From: Curtobacterium sp. L6-1
GTDB lineage: Bacteria; Actinomycetota; Actinomycetes; Actinomycetales; Microbacteriaceae
Assembly: GCF_018885305.1 (NCBI RefSeq)
Contig: NZ_CP076544.1
Location: forward strand, 2,480,001 to 2,544,000
Direction: 5' to 3'
DNA length: 64,000 bases
Shown here: piece after piece, positions 7,582 to 16,181 of the stretch
Position numbering within the stretch: position 1 is the stretch's first letter
Layout: each line of letters begins with the position of its first letter
Program-made: the position numbers and the translations under genes
The notes under the pieces: generated by a model
Told to the model about the DNA's origin: nothing
Databases searched by the model: none
What the model saw: only the letters and a program-made list of their open reading frames with translations

Positions 7582-8424
7582 TCAGTCCTGCTCGTGGTCC
7601 GCGCGCTCGGGGTCGTCCTGCGAGCGTCGCCGCCGGTCCTCCATGAGCTCCTTCGTGCGGAGCAGCCGCAGCGCCGTCACGAGCACCAGCCCGCCGAGGA
7701 CGTTGAACAGCAGCGTGTAGCCGAACCACCCGAGCCACTGCCCGTACGTGATGTCCTCGCCGGCCTGGATCGCCCCGAAGACGAGCAGCGAGTCGAGGAT
7801 CGAGTGGAAGAGCTGCAGGCCGGCGAGCAGGAACCCGCCGGCGACGGCCGCCACGAGCTTCGCCGGGTCCGAGTCGGTGCCCTGCTGCATGCGGGTCATC
7901 AGCGTGATGGTGCTGCCACCGAGGACGGCGAGCACGATGCTCTGCAGGCCGAACGGCGCGTCGGTGAAGTGCCGGGCGGACTCCGCCAGGGTCGCGTGCC
8001 ACTGCGGGAACGCCTGGACGACGAGCCACATGAAGAGCCAACCGCCCGCCAGGTTCGCGAGGAGGGTCCCGCCCCAGAGCTTCACGAGCTGCAGGACGGT
8101 CCCCTCCCGGGCCACCACGGCGGCGACGGGCATGAGGAAGTTCTCGGTGAACAGTTCGCTGTGCGCCAGGTGCAGGGCGATGAAGCCGATGCCGAAGGCC
8201 AGGCCGGCGAGCAGGTGGCTGTCGGTCTCGGTCAGGACGGCGAGGTACGCCATGACGCCGAGGCCGACCTCGAGACCGCCGAAGAACCCGGTGATGAGGA
8301 CCGCCCGGGTGGTCCGCTGCAGCCGCTCGGCGCCCTCCTCGAGGGTCGCGTCGAAGGACTCGGCGAGCTCGTCCTCCACGGGTGCGTCGCTGGAGCCGAG
8401 TTCACGTCGGCGGTCGTCGGTCAT
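7582..8424 (-). CDS. Formate/nitrite transporter (FNT) family channel
   Basis: 280 residues. After a charged N-terminus (about 1-40) come six hydrophobic segments typical of FNT pentameric anion channels. Family marks are GFFGGLEVGLGVMAYL, FIALHLAHSELFTENFLMPV (the first half-helix/omega loop region) and GFLLAGLQLFHSILDSLLVF with the central His. The sequence is closer to YfdC-type members than to FocA/NirC, so the anion is uncertain. No formate or nitrite metabolism genes are adjacent. The ATG at 8424 has a -10-like TACCGT 7 nt upstream. Confidence 0.85.
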   Translation of the reverse strand: MTDDRRRELGSSDAPVEDELAESFDATLEEGAERLQRTTRAVLITGFFGGLEVGLGVMAYLAVLTETDSHLLAGLAFGIGFIALHLAHSELFTENFLMPVAAVVAREGTVLQLVKLWGGTLLANLAGGWLFMWLVVQAFPQWHATLAESARHFTDAPFGLQSIVLAVLGGSTITLMTRMQQGTDSDPAKLVAAVAGGFLLAGLQLFHSILDSLLVFGAIQAGEDITYGQWLGWFGYTLLFNVLGGLVLVTALRLLRTKELMEDRRRRSQDDPERADHEQD

Positions 8425-8431
8425 GGCGGGG

Positions 8432-8437
8432 ACGGTA
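8432..8437 (-). promoter_or_regulatory. -10 box TACCGT of the FNT gene
   Basis: On the minus strand TACCGT lies 7 nt before the ATG at 8424, with no Shine-Dalgarno sequence. Confidence 0.4.
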
Positions 8438-8497
8438 GGCGTCCCACGCCGTCGGCGACCACCACGGACGCCGGGTTGTCCCCGACGCGCGCCCCGG

Positions 8498-8503
8498 TAG
8501 CGT
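8498..8503 (+). promoter_or_regulatory. -10 box TAGCGT of the glycerate kinase gene
   Basis: TAGCGT lies 6 nt before the ATG at 8510. The divergent FNT promoter is about 60 bp away. Confidence 0.45.
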
Positions 8504-8509
8504 GACGGG

Positions 8510-9724
8510 ATGCGCGTCGTCATCGCTCCGGACTCGTTCAAGGGCACGGCATCCGCCCCCGGTGTCGCCGCGGCAGTCGCCGCCGGCTGGCACGACGAAC
8601 GTCCCGACGACGACCTGGTCCTCGTCCCGATGGCGGACGGCGGCGAGGGCACGCTCGACGCCGTCGCCGCGGCGGTCCCCGGCAGCGAGCGGGTCGCGGT
8701 CACGGTGACCGGACCCGACGACCGACCGGTGGTGACCGCGTGGCTGCGCCTGCCGGACGGGCGCGCGGTGGTCGAGCTCGCGGCGACGAGCGGCCTGACG
8801 CTCCTCGACGCCCTCCGCCCGGACACGGCGCACACCACCGGGTTCGGGCAGGCGATCGCCGCCGCGCTCGACGCCGGGGCGACCGGGCTGCTGCTCGGCA
8901 TCGGCGGCAGCGCCTCGACGGACGGCGGGGTGGGCGCGCTGCAGGCCCTCGGGCTGCGGACCGGAGCCCAGTCGGACGTGACCGGGGGTGCGGTGCTCGA
9001 CCACGTGCCTCCCGTCGACCCGACCGGGCTGCGGGCGCTGCCGCCGCTCGGCGTCGTCGTGCTGAGCGACGTGACCTCCCCGCTGCTCGGCGTCCACGGG
9101 GCGGCCGCGGTGTTCGGGCCGCAGAAGGGGGTCGCGCCCGACCGGCTCGCCGCGCACGAGGAGCGCCTCCGACGCTGGGCCGCGTGCTTCCCCGAGGTCG
9201 ACCCGTCGACACCGGGAGCGGGCGCCGCGGGCGGGACGGGGTTCGGCCTGCTGGCGTGGGGCGCGACCGCGGGCCGGACCCGGGCAGCGGCCGCCGACGA
9301 CACGGGGGCCGGCCCGGCGACGGCGGCCGACGGCACGGGAGCCGTCCCGACAGCCGCCGACGTGCCCGGGCCCAGCGTGATGATCACGAGCGGCGCGACG
9401 ACGATCGCCGAGGCGGTGGGTCTGGCCGACGCGGTCGCACGCGCCGACCTCGTCGTCACCGGCGAGGGCCGCTTCGACGGCCAGAGCAGCGCGGGCAAGG
9501 CACCGGCGGTCGTCCTCGCCGTCGCCGAGCACCTCGGCACACCGGTCGCCCTGGTGGCCGGTGCGGTCGAGGCGCCGGTCGGCGCCTTCGCGAGTGCAGC
9601 CTCCCTGACGGTCATCGCGACCCAGACCACCGGTGCGCCGGACGACGCCCACCGCGACCCGCTGCGGTTCGCCCGCATCGCCGGTCGGCGGCTGGCCCGC
9701 ATGCAGGGCGCGCCCGGGGCGTGA
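8510..9724 (+). CDS. Glycerate kinase (GarK/GlxK type)
   Basis: This cytosolic enzyme phosphorylates glycerate with ATP, feeding glyoxylate or glucarate carbon into glycolysis. Length is 404 residues (family about 380). Family features: IAPDSFKGTASAPGVAAAVAAGW at the N-terminus, VPMADGGEGTLDA (about 43-55), LLLGIGGSASTDGGVGALQALG (about 127-148) and VVTGEGRFDGQSSAGKAPAVVLAVA near residue 320. A low-complexity Ala/Thr/Gly insertion (about 262-285) accounts for the extra length and is probably a surface loop. It is a single gene with an apparently leaderless start. Confidence 0.92.
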   Translation: MRVVIAPDSFKGTASAPGVAAAVAAGWHDERPDDDLVLVPMADGGEGTLDAVAAAVPGSERVAVTVTGPDDRPVVTAWLRLPDGRAVVELAATSGLTLLDALRPDTAHTTGFGQAIAAALDAGATGLLLGIGGSASTDGGVGALQALGLRTGAQSDVTGGAVLDHVPPVDPTGLRALPPLGVVVLSDVTSPLLGVHGAAAVFGPQKGVAPDRLAAHEERLRRWAACFPEVDPSTPGAGAAGGTGFGLLAWGATAGRTRAAAADDTGAGPATAADGTGAVPTAADVPGPSVMITSGATTIAEAVGLADAVARADLVVTGEGRFDGQSSAGKAPAVVLAVAEHLGTPVALVAGAVEAPVGAFASAASLTVIATQTTGAPDDAHRDPLRFARIAGRRLARMQGAPGA

Positions 9725-9835
9725 CGGACCGGGCCGCGAGGGGTGCTCCATCGGTACCCCTCTCCCGGCACCCGCCGAGGGCAGGATCGAGGATGGACCG
9801 CTCTGGTCCGCCTTCCCACCCCCACGAGGAGACCC

Positions 9836-10882
9836 TTGCGCACCGTCAACGCGTACGCGGCACCGTCCGCGACCGAACCGCTCGTCAAGACCACCATCGA
9901 GCGCCGCGACCTCCTGCCGGGCGACGTGATGATCGACATCGCCTACGCCGGCATCTGCCACTCCGACATCCACACCGTCCGCGGTGAATGGGGCGACATC
10001 CAGTACCCGCAGGTCGTCGGCCACGAGATCGTCGGCCACGTCACCGAGATCGGCTCGGACGTCACGAAGTACGCCGTGGGCGACCTCGTCGGCGTCGGCT
10101 GCATGGTGAACTCCTGCCGCGAGTGCGAGCAGTGCCTCGCCGGCCAGGAGCAGTACTGCCTGAAGGGCAACACCGGCACCTACGCCTCGGTCGACCGCGC
10201 CGACGGCACCATCACGCAGGGCGGCTACTCGCAGGCCGTCGTCGTCGACCAGGACTTCGTCCTCCGCGTCCCGGAGTCGCTCGACATCGAGAAGGTCGCA
10301 CCGCTGCTCTGCGCCGGCATCACGCTCTACTCGCCGCTGCACCACTGGAACGCCGGCCCTGGCATGCAGGTCGCGATCGTCGGCCTCGGTGGCCTCGGTC
10401 ACATGGGCGTCAAGATCGCCGCCGCGCTCGGCGCCGAGGTGACCGTCCTGTCGCAGACCACCTCGAAGCAGGAGGACTCGCTCAAGTTCGGCGCGAAGGC
10501 CCACTACGCGACGAAGGACCCGGAGACGTTCGAGAAGCTCCGCGGCTCGTTCGACCTCATCATCAACACGGTCTCGGCGAAGATCGACATGGCGGCGCAC
10601 CTCGGCCTGCTCAAGGTCGATGGCACGATGGTCAACGTCGGCGCCCCGTCCGAGCCGCTCGAGGTCCCCGCCTTCGCGCTGCTGCCGGGTCGTCGCAGCT
10701 GGGCGGGTTCGTCCATCGGCGGCATCCAGGAGACCCAGGAGATGCTCGACTTCTGCGCCGAGCACGGCATCCTGCCGGAGACCGAGCTGATCAGCGCGGA
10801 CGACGTGAACGACGCCTACGAGCGCGTCCTCGCCTCGGACGTCCGCTACCGCTTCGTCATCGACGCGGCGACGCTGGCCTGA
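9836..10882 (+). CDS. NAD(P)-dependent zinc alcohol dehydrogenase
   Basis: 348 residues, MDR superfamily, close to YahK/cinnamyl-alcohol-type enzymes that reduce aldehydes. Catalytic zinc ligands: [13 protein letters not shown] (Cys and nearby residues, about 41-52) and [12 protein letters not shown] with its His and Glu. The structural zinc site is [20 protein letters not shown] with four cysteines. The cofactor fold is [30 protein letters not shown]. The start is TTG at 9836, supported by GAGGAG five bases upstream. A 44-nt perfect palindrome follows as terminator. Substrate not determined by sequence. Confidence 0.93.
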   Translation: MRTVNAYAAPSATEPLVKTTIERRDLLPGDVMIDIAYAGICHSDIHTVRGEWGDIQYPQVVGHEIVGHVTEIGSDVTKYAVGDLVGVGCMVNSCRECEQCLAGQEQYCLKGNTGTYASVDRADGTITQGGYSQAVVVDQDFVLRVPESLDIEKVAPLLCAGITLYSPLHHWNAGPGMQVAIVGLGGLGHMGVKIAAALGAEVTVLSQTTSKQEDSLKFGAKAHYATKDPETFEKLRGSFDLIINTVSAKIDMAAHLGLLKVDGTMVNVGAPSEPLEVPAFALLPGRRSWAGSSIGGIQETQEMLDFCAEHGILPETELISADDVNDAYERVLASDVRYRFVIDAATLA

Positions 10883-10921
10883 CGCACGGCACGCGGGTCC
10901 CGACCACGAGCCGGGACGCAC

Positions 10922-10965
10922 CGGACGGGAGGCCCGTCACCAGCTGGTGACGGGCCTCCCGTCCG
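10922..10965. terminator. 44-nt perfect palindrome, GGGAGGC family
   Basis: Two 22-nt arms beginning CGGACGGGAGGCCCGTCACC pair perfectly without loop nucleotides. It lies about 40 bp behind the alcohol dehydrogenase stop. There is no T-run. Confidence 0.75.
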
Positions 10966-11087
10966 TCGTCGTACGGCTGACCGCACCCTCCACGTCGTGC
11001 ACGGAAGGTCCGAAGAACGCCGTCGACCGGGGCACACCGCGCCGGAAGGCTCGCGTCCGACCCCCCGGGAGGGGGAGGCTGGCGGAC

Positions 11088-12050
11088 ATGACGAATCCCG
11101 GCACACCAGCACCGCACGGCGCTTTCGTCGCCGTGTCGGGCACGGACACGGGCGGAGCCATCCAGGACCTCGCCGGCATGTACGCCGGGCGCTCCTGGCA
11201 CTCCTCCCGCATCGACACCGACTACTGGTACAAGTACGTCGGGGTCGGCGACGAGACGATGAGCATCCGCCGCTCCCAGATGCACGGACTCCTCCGCGGC
11301 GACGTGGCCGTCGAGGACGAGGTCGTCGTCCAGTGGATCGACTCCGGTCGGGCACGGGTCGACGTCGGCCGCGACGAGGTCCGCATGGAACCGGGCGTCC
11401 CGACGCTCTTCCCGATCGAGCGACGCTTCGCGATGGAGTACGAGGACTGGGACCAGCGACTCGTGCACCTCAGCCGCGACCTCGTACTCGACGTCGCCGC
11501 CGAGCAGTTCCTGGTCGACGGCACCCTCGGCTTCGACCGAACGACCCCGCCGTCCGCCGCCGCCGTCGAGTCCTGGCGCGGCTCGGTCGCCTCGGCCGTC
11601 CGTGCCCTGCGCACCGACGGCTCGTCGTCGCTGGCGTGGCACGAGGCGCAGCGGGACGTCGCCCGGTCGCTGTTCGGCCTCTACCGCTTCCAGGGCGAGG
11701 TCCTGCCCGACGGCTACGGCGAGCGCCGCAACAACCGGCTGCGCGCCGCGGTGGAGTTCCTGCACGAGCACGCCGCCGAGCCGCTGAGCGTGTCGGACAT
11801 CGCCCGTGCTGCCGACCTCAGCGTCCGGGCGCTCCAGGAGTCGTTCCAGCGGACGCTCGACCGCACGCCGATGAACTACCTGCGCGAGATCCGGTTGCGC
11901 CGCGTGCGTGCCGACCTGCTGGCCGCCGAGCCCGGCACCGGGTCCGTCGCGGAGATCGCCGCGCGCTGGGGCTTCACCCACATGGGGCGGTTCTCGGGCG
12001 AGTACCTGCGCCGCTTCGGCGAGTACCCGCGCCGGACGCTGCGCCACTAG
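11088..12050 (+). CDS. AraC family transcriptional regulator
   Basis: 320 residues. The N-terminal 190 residues form an AraC-binding-like sensor domain (about 30-180). The C-terminal part has the double helix-turn-helix: LSVSDIARAADLSVRALQESFQRTLDRTPMNYLREIRLRRVRADLL (first HTH and linker helix), then SVAEIAARWGFTHMGRFSGEYLRRFGEYPRRTL (second HTH). It binds DNA, with an unknown small-molecule ligand. The ATG at 11088 follows GGGAGG. It may control the alcohol dehydrogenase upstream, but they are separated by a terminator and have no shared operator that I can see. Confidence 0.9.
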   Translation: MTNPGTPAPHGAFVAVSGTDTGGAIQDLAGMYAGRSWHSSRIDTDYWYKYVGVGDETMSIRRSQMHGLLRGDVAVEDEVVVQWIDSGRARVDVGRDEVRMEPGVPTLFPIERRFAMEYEDWDQRLVHLSRDLVLDVAAEQFLVDGTLGFDRTTPPSAAAVESWRGSVASAVRALRTDGSSSLAWHEAQRDVARSLFGLYRFQGEVLPDGYGERRNNRLRAAVEFLHEHAAEPLSVSDIARAADLSVRALQESFQRTLDRTPMNYLREIRLRRVRADLLAAEPGTGSVAEIAARWGFTHMGRFSGEYLRRFGEYPRRTLRH

Positions 12051-12095
12051 CCGGACGCCGCGCGACCGGTCGGACGGTCCATCCGCCGACCGGGC

Positions 12096-13505
12096 TCAGC
12101 CGACCTCGTCGCCCGTCGGCAGCGCCGTGCACCAGTCGATCGCGGTGCCGGCCAGCGACGCCTCGAGCGCCCCCGACGTGGCGTCGACGACGCTCACGAG
12201 CGCCCCGTCCGCCGACTGCGTCGCCAGGGCGACGAACTGCCCGTTCGGCGACGGGCAGACCGCGGTGATGCTCGCGTCGTCCGGCACGGTCACCGCGAGC
12301 CGGGAGGCGCGTTCCCCGTCCACGCGCACGAGCCGGGCCGACAGGGTGCCGTCCGGGCGCACCGACCCCACCACCCGCAGGTAGCGGTCGTCCGCGATCG
12401 GCGCGATGCGACCGAGGTAGCTCGTGGCCGTGCTCGCCGCCGGCGCCGGCAGGTCGGTGCGCTCGCCGTTCGTCAGGTCGAGCTGCACGATGCCGGTGCC
12501 CGTCTCGACGACGGCCGTCGTACCGGAGCCGACGAAGCCGTGCAGGTACGTGGCGGACCCCAGGCGGACGGCGTCGGTGCGGCCGCTCATGTCGACGAGC
12601 ACCAGGTCGTCGGTCCCGGTGCGGACGAGTGCGCTCGCGGTGCGCGGGACGTACGCCCACTGGGCGACCGAGATCGGCGTCGCGCCCGGGGTCGGCTCGC
12701 CGTCCGCGGCCACCGGCTCCGGCTGGTGGGTGCCGGTCAGGTCGACGACGTACAGGCCGACGTCCTCGCTCCGACCCGAGGACGTGTCGGCGTACACGAA
12801 CCCGAACGACGAGCCGTCGTCGGCCGCGTGCAGTGCCTTCGCCGAACCGACGGAGCTCGGCATCGCGATGCGCTCCACCGGCACGGATTCGTCCTGCACC
12901 CCGCGTGCGAGCGGGACGACGTCGATGGCGGAACCCCCTCGGCCGGTGTCGCGGAGCACCACCAGCGAGCGGGCGAGGACGGCGTACTCGGTGATCCCGC
13001 GCGCCCGGTACACGGTCCTGGACCCGGCGGCGTCGAGACTGCGGCGGACGATGCTGTCCGGTTGCCCGTCCGCCCCGGGCACCACGGCGAGGACGTCGGT
13101 GTTGCCCGTCCGGATGGTCGTGCGGAGCTCGGACGCCGCCGACTGCCCGGGCGCCCGCACGTCGCGGACGGTGAGCGTGTAGTCGCGGTCGTACGCGAGC
13201 GGGCCGGCGAACTCGACCGCGACCGTGTTGCCGCTCGAGGTGACCGAGAACGGTGCCGCCGGGCTGACCCGCACGGCGGACGCGGGCACCCGCTGCACGG
13301 CCTGGTTCGCGGTGAGGATGACCCGCTGGGCCGGACGCGTGACGAGGTCGCCGGCGTCGTAGGACACCGAGCGGAGGCGCGGCCCCTGCTGCGACCCGGC
13401 GGCGGCGGCGAGCGCGGCGACCACGGCGAGGACCGTCACGACCGTCACGAAACGCCGGCGGAACCGGTGCGTGACCGGGCGGCGTGGACGCGTCTCAGTA
13501 CTCAT
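12096..13505 (-). CDS. Exported beta-propeller-like protein, third gene of permease operon
   Basis: 469 residues with a membrane anchor or uncleaved signal at about 18-38 (FVTVVTVLAVVAALAAAAG) after an Arg-rich start. Residues about 45-130 resemble a bacterial Ig-like (Big_5/SbsA) domain (VILTANQAVQRVPASAVRVSP, LAYDRDYTLTVRDV). The remainder has repeated beta-strand blocks such as LVLVDMSGRTDAVRLG and ICPSPNGQ-type turns, as in WD40/TolB-like propellers. I infer an extracytoplasmic binding protein. The start overlaps the upstream TIGR03943 gene by 11 bp, so it is part of that operon. Function unknown; possibly the substrate-capturing part of the permease system. Confidence 0.7.
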   Translation of the reverse strand: MSTETRPRRPVTHRFRRRFVTVVTVLAVVAALAAAAGSQQGPRLRSVSYDAGDLVTRPAQRVILTANQAVQRVPASAVRVSPAAPFSVTSSGNTVAVEFAGPLAYDRDYTLTVRDVRAPGQSAASELRTTIRTGNTDVLAVVPGADGQPDSIVRRSLDAAGSRTVYRARGITEYAVLARSLVVLRDTGRGGSAIDVVPLARGVQDESVPVERIAMPSSVGSAKALHAADDGSSFGFVYADTSSGRSEDVGLYVVDLTGTHQPEPVAADGEPTPGATPISVAQWAYVPRTASALVRTGTDDLVLVDMSGRTDAVRLGSATYLHGFVGSGTTAVVETGTGIVQLDLTNGERTDLPAPAASTATSYLGRIAPIADDRYLRVVGSVRPDGTLSARLVRVDGERASRLAVTVPDDASITAVCPSPNGQFVALATQSADGALVSVVDATSGALEASLAGTAIDWCTALPTGDEVG

Positions 13506-14346
13506 ACGGGTCCGAGGGCTCGTCGATCGGCGTGACCTTCGCCGCACGGATCACGAGCCGGGCGTCCGAGGCGGTGTCCGGGTTCGCGGCGAGGGCGCCC
13601 TCGACCCGGACCCACTGGTTCTCCTGCGGCTCGCTGCCGTCCGTCGTCACGCCGACACCGACCGGTTGCGCGTCGACCGCGCAGCAGCTCACGACGAAGC
13701 GGGTGAGGGTGAAGGTGCCGTCGGAGCCGGGTACGACGAAGCCGGTCAGGGTCAGCTTCCGACCGACCAGCGCGGTGGTGTCGGTCGTCTGCCGGATCAG
13801 GGCCGCCCAGTCCTTCACGCCGTACTCCGACGTGTCGACCGACTCGCTGCCGAGGAGCGCGACCGGAGCCCCCGCCCCGGTCGCGTCGGACAGCGAGGCC
13901 GACCCCACGCTGCGCTGCTGGGCGGTGCGGGCGGAGAGGGTCGACGGGGGCAGGACGAGCATCGCGAGGACGGTGCCGACCGTGACGAGCGCCGCGACCG
14001 AGCCGAGGACGACGTGCAGGAGGCGACCACCGCCTCCCGGCCGGGGTTCCGGGTCCCCGTCGTGCGCGTGCGTGCCGTGGCGGGCGACCACGAGGAGACC
14101 GGCGACCGACGCCGGGACGGCCACGGCGGCGAGCACGAGCGTGAAGGTCGCGTACCGGGGGTTGATGTACAGGTCGAGGTGGTCGGCGACCCCGAGCCAC
14201 AGGGTGCCGAGCGCCACGGCGAGGACCGAGCCGAGCCCGAGGAGGGTGCGGCGCATCGCGGTGCGGTCCGCCCGACCCGGTCGGGTGTCGGCGTGCTCGT
14301 GCACGTGCGCGGTGTGCTCGCGCGACGGCTGATCAGACGAGGACAT
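13495..14346 (-). CDS. TIGR03943 family putative permease subunit (YcgQ-like)
   Basis: 283 residues. A His/Asp-rich N-terminus (HTAHVHEHADTRPG) precedes three to four hydrophobic helices (about 32-55, 65-88, 108-132). A soluble C-terminal OB-like domain carries RFVVSCCAVDAQPVGVGV with a conserved double Cys and VEGAL. TIGR03943 proteins are encoded beside DUF318/UPF0718 permeases, as here: its start overlaps the permease gene by 14 bp. The Cys pair and His-rich tail suggest metal binding, but that is inference. The transported substrate is unknown. Confidence 0.85.
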   Translation of the reverse strand: MSSSDQPSREHTAHVHEHADTRPGRADRTAMRRTLLGLGSVLAVALGTLWLGVADHLDLYINPRYATFTLVLAAVAVPASVAGLLVVARHGTHAHDGDPEPRPGGGGRLLHVVLGSVAALVTVGTVLAMLVLPPSTLSARTAQQRSVGSASLSDATGAGAPVALLGSESVDTSEYGVKDWAALIRQTTDTTALVGRKLTLTGFVVPGSDGTFTLTRFVVSCCAVDAQPVGVGVTTDGSEPQENQWVRVEGALAANPDTASDARLVIRAAKVTPIDEPSDPYEY

Positions 14347-15352
14347 TCATCACCAACCCGACGGTCGCGGCGAACATGACGCAGACGACGGCGAGCAGCA
14401 CCAGGAAGCGCGCGCGGAACGTCGTCCGGAGGAGGGCGATCATCTTGACGTCGATGATCGGCCCGATGATCAGGAACGCGGTGATCGACCCCGGCAGGAA
14501 GGTCGACGCGAACGACAGCGCGAAGAAGGCGTCGACGTTCGAGCAGAGCGACACCGTCATCGCCAGGAGCATCATCGCGAGCACCGACAGCACCGGGTTC
14601 GAGCCCACCGCGACGAGGGTGCTCCGCGGCACCGCGACCTGGATCGCGGCGGCCAGCCCCGCACCGACGAACAGCGCCGGCATCATCGTGGCGGTCTCCC
14701 CGCCGAAGTGCGAGGCGCTCTCCCGCCACCGGTTGGCCACCCGGGGCGCCCCGACGGCCGCGCGGCAGCGGGCCTCGAAGGCGGGCAGCAGCAGGTCGGC
14801 CGGACGGCGGTGGGCCGCGACGATCCAGCCGACCAGGTTCGCCACGACGAAGCCGCCGACGATGCGGGCCGGCAGGATCCACCCGGACCAACCGAACGCC
14901 TGCGCGGTGCTGATGATGACGAGCGGGTTGAGGATCGGGGCGGCGACGAGGAACGTGACCGCCTCGGCCGGGGTGAAGCCGCGGAGCATGAGGCCCCGGG
15001 CGAGCGGGACGTTGCCGCACTCGCACACCGGGAAGAGCATGCCGATGAGGGAGATGACGGCACGCCTGGGGATCGGGCGGGTCGGCAGGATCCGCTCGAG
15101 GACACCGTGCGGGACCCAGACCTCGACGACGATCGACAGGACGATGCCGAGCACGACGAACGGCAGCGATTCCACGACGACGCTGATCGCCAGGGTGAGG
15201 AAGTCCTGCAGCACGTCCGGCAGGCCCGCGGTGCCGACCGCCGGGGAGACGATGCGGACGGCGAGGAGCGCCACGACGGCTGCGAGCACCAGACCGGGAC
15301 CGGTGAGGCTGCGGGAGCGCGTCGTGACGGGGCGGGCCGGGCTGCTCGTCAC
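14333..15352 (-). CDS. DUF318/UPF0718 family permease (YcgR-like)
   Basis: 339 residues with about eight membrane helices. The family signatures are LIGMLFPVCECGNVPLARGLMLRG, with two cysteines in FPVCECGNVP, and VSLCSNVDAFFALSFASTFLPGSITAFLIIGPIIDVKMI. These CECGxxP/CSxxDAF elements are typical of DUF318 permeases paired with TIGR03943 proteins. The GTG at 15352 has TATCCT 6 nt upstream, so the operon mRNA is probably leaderless. First gene of a three-gene overlapping operon. Substrate unknown; the conserved cysteines suggest a metal or metalloid. Confidence 0.85.
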   Translation of the reverse strand: MTSSPARPVTTRSRSLTGPGLVLAAVVALLAVRIVSPAVGTAGLPDVLQDFLTLAISVVVESLPFVVLGIVLSIVVEVWVPHGVLERILPTRPIPRRAVISLIGMLFPVCECGNVPLARGLMLRGFTPAEAVTFLVAAPILNPLVIISTAQAFGWSGWILPARIVGGFVVANLVGWIVAAHRRPADLLLPAFEARCRAAVGAPRVANRWRESASHFGGETATMMPALFVGAGLAAAIQVAVPRSTLVAVGSNPVLSVLAMMLLAMTVSLCSNVDAFFALSFASTFLPGSITAFLIIGPIIDVKMIALLRTTFRARFLVLLAVVCVMFAATVGLVMNVLV

Positions 15353-15358
15353 CGGGAC

Positions 15359-15364
15359 AGGATA
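15359..15364 (-). promoter_or_regulatory. -10 box TATCCT of the permease operon
   Basis: On the minus strand TATCCT lies exactly 6 nt before the GTG at 15352; no Shine-Dalgarno sequence is present. Confidence 0.5.
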
Positions 15365-15417
15365 GGCGACCGTGGCGCTGTGGACGCCGACCGGGAGGCG
15401 CGGCTCGGGTCCGGTGG

Positions 15418-15506
15418 GCGGGTGCGGCCCGGCGGGCAGGCGGGTGCGGCCCGGCGGGCGGGCGGGTGCGGCCCGGCGGGCGGGCGGGTGCGGCCCGGCG
15501 GGCGGG
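15418..15506. repeat. 22-bp tandem repeat, four copies plus a partial
   Basis: GCGGGTGCGG begins at 15418, 15440, 15462 and 15484 (22-bp period) and again at 15502. The array lies between the permease promoter and the 3' end of the TetR gene. Confidence 0.85.
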
Positions 15507-15510
15507 TGCG

Positions 15511-16092
15511 TCAGCTGCCGGCGACGAGCCCGTCGACGTGGCGGTCGAGGACGGCGATGGCCCAGTCCCCCGCCGCACCCGGAGCGAGTCGTGCGACGTG
15601 CATCGCGAGCCCGTCGATGAGGGCGTGCAGCCGGTTCGCCTCGTACTCCCGGTCGGCCTCGGGCACGGCGAGCATGACGAGGACCCGGTCGCACCACTCC
15701 CGCATCTCGGCCACGACCCGGTCGAGCGTCGGGCGGAGTTCCCGGTCGGTCAGTGCCGCGTTCCCGAGCGCGAGGTACACGTCGAGTTCGACCTCGCGCT
15801 CCTCGTCGAGGGGCAGCAGTTCGACGAGCACGGCCCGCACCCGGTCCCGCGTCGACAGGTCTCCAGGGATCGCGGCGATCCGCTCCCGCGTCCGGTCGAA
15901 CACCAGCGCGATGGCGTGTTCGCGCACACTCGCCTGGGTCGGGAAGGCGTAGCGGACAGTGCTCGGTGGCAGCCCGGCCTCGGCTGCGACGTTCCGGACG
16001 GAGAGGGCGCCGAGGCCGTCGCGCGCCAGCACCCGCCCCGCCGCCTCGGAGACGGTCCGCCGACGTTCCTCGAGGTCGATGCTCCGTGCCAT
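15511..16092 (-). CDS. TetR family repressor of the adjacent SMR pump genes
   Basis: 193 residues. The N-terminal HTH reads RRRTVSEAAGRVLARDGLGALSVRNVAAEAGLPPSTVRYAFPTQASVREHA (about 9-60), the TetR DNA-binding domain; the rest is the all-helical ligand domain. It is divergent from two SMR genes, with 89 bp between the start codons. That gap contains two identical 12-bp palindromes, so it most likely represses both itself and the pumps and releases DNA on binding a cationic drug or similar ligand. The last part is inference from family behaviour. Confidence 0.9.
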   Translation of the reverse strand: MARSIDLEERRRTVSEAAGRVLARDGLGALSVRNVAAEAGLPPSTVRYAFPTQASVREHAIALVFDRTRERIAAIPGDLSTRDRVRAVLVELLPLDEEREVELDVYLALGNAALTDRELRPTLDRVVAEMREWCDRVLVMLAVPEADREYEANRLHALIDGLAMHVARLAPGAAGDWAIAVLDRHVDGLVAGS

Positions 16093-16108
16093 GCGGCAAT
16101 GTTCGCAC

Positions 16109-16120
16109 AGTCGTACGACT
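16109..16120. promoter_or_regulatory. TetR operator 1, AGTCGTACGACT
   Basis: A perfect 12-bp palindrome, flanked by CGCAC and TTGTGC, which extend the dyad imperfectly. It overlaps the region just upstream of TAGAAC (16127), a possible -10 of the pump promoter. Confidence 0.75.
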
Positions 16121-16151
16121 TTGTGCTAGAACTGGGAGCCGGAAGTCGCAC

Positions 16152-16163
16152 AGTCGTACGACT
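16152..16163. promoter_or_regulatory. TetR operator 2, AGTCGTACGACT
   Basis: This is identical to operator 1 and 43 bp from it (about four helical turns), again preceded by CGCAC. It lies between the candidate -10 and the ribosome site of the first SMR gene. Confidence 0.75.
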
Positions 16164-16181
16164 TCGGATCGGAGGAAACAC

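Noticed and set aside
8402..10921. Very long open frame on the minus strand opposite glycerate kinase and alcohol dehydrogenase
   Set aside because: Composition is Arg/Ala/Gly/Asp shadow-coding from GC-rich codons; both plus-strand genes have clear family motifs.
13505..13547. Longer N-terminus for the propeller-like protein
   Set aside because: The extra residues (MRRRSRRSTSPRTR) are antisense-like and the ATG at 13505 gives the operon-type overlap.
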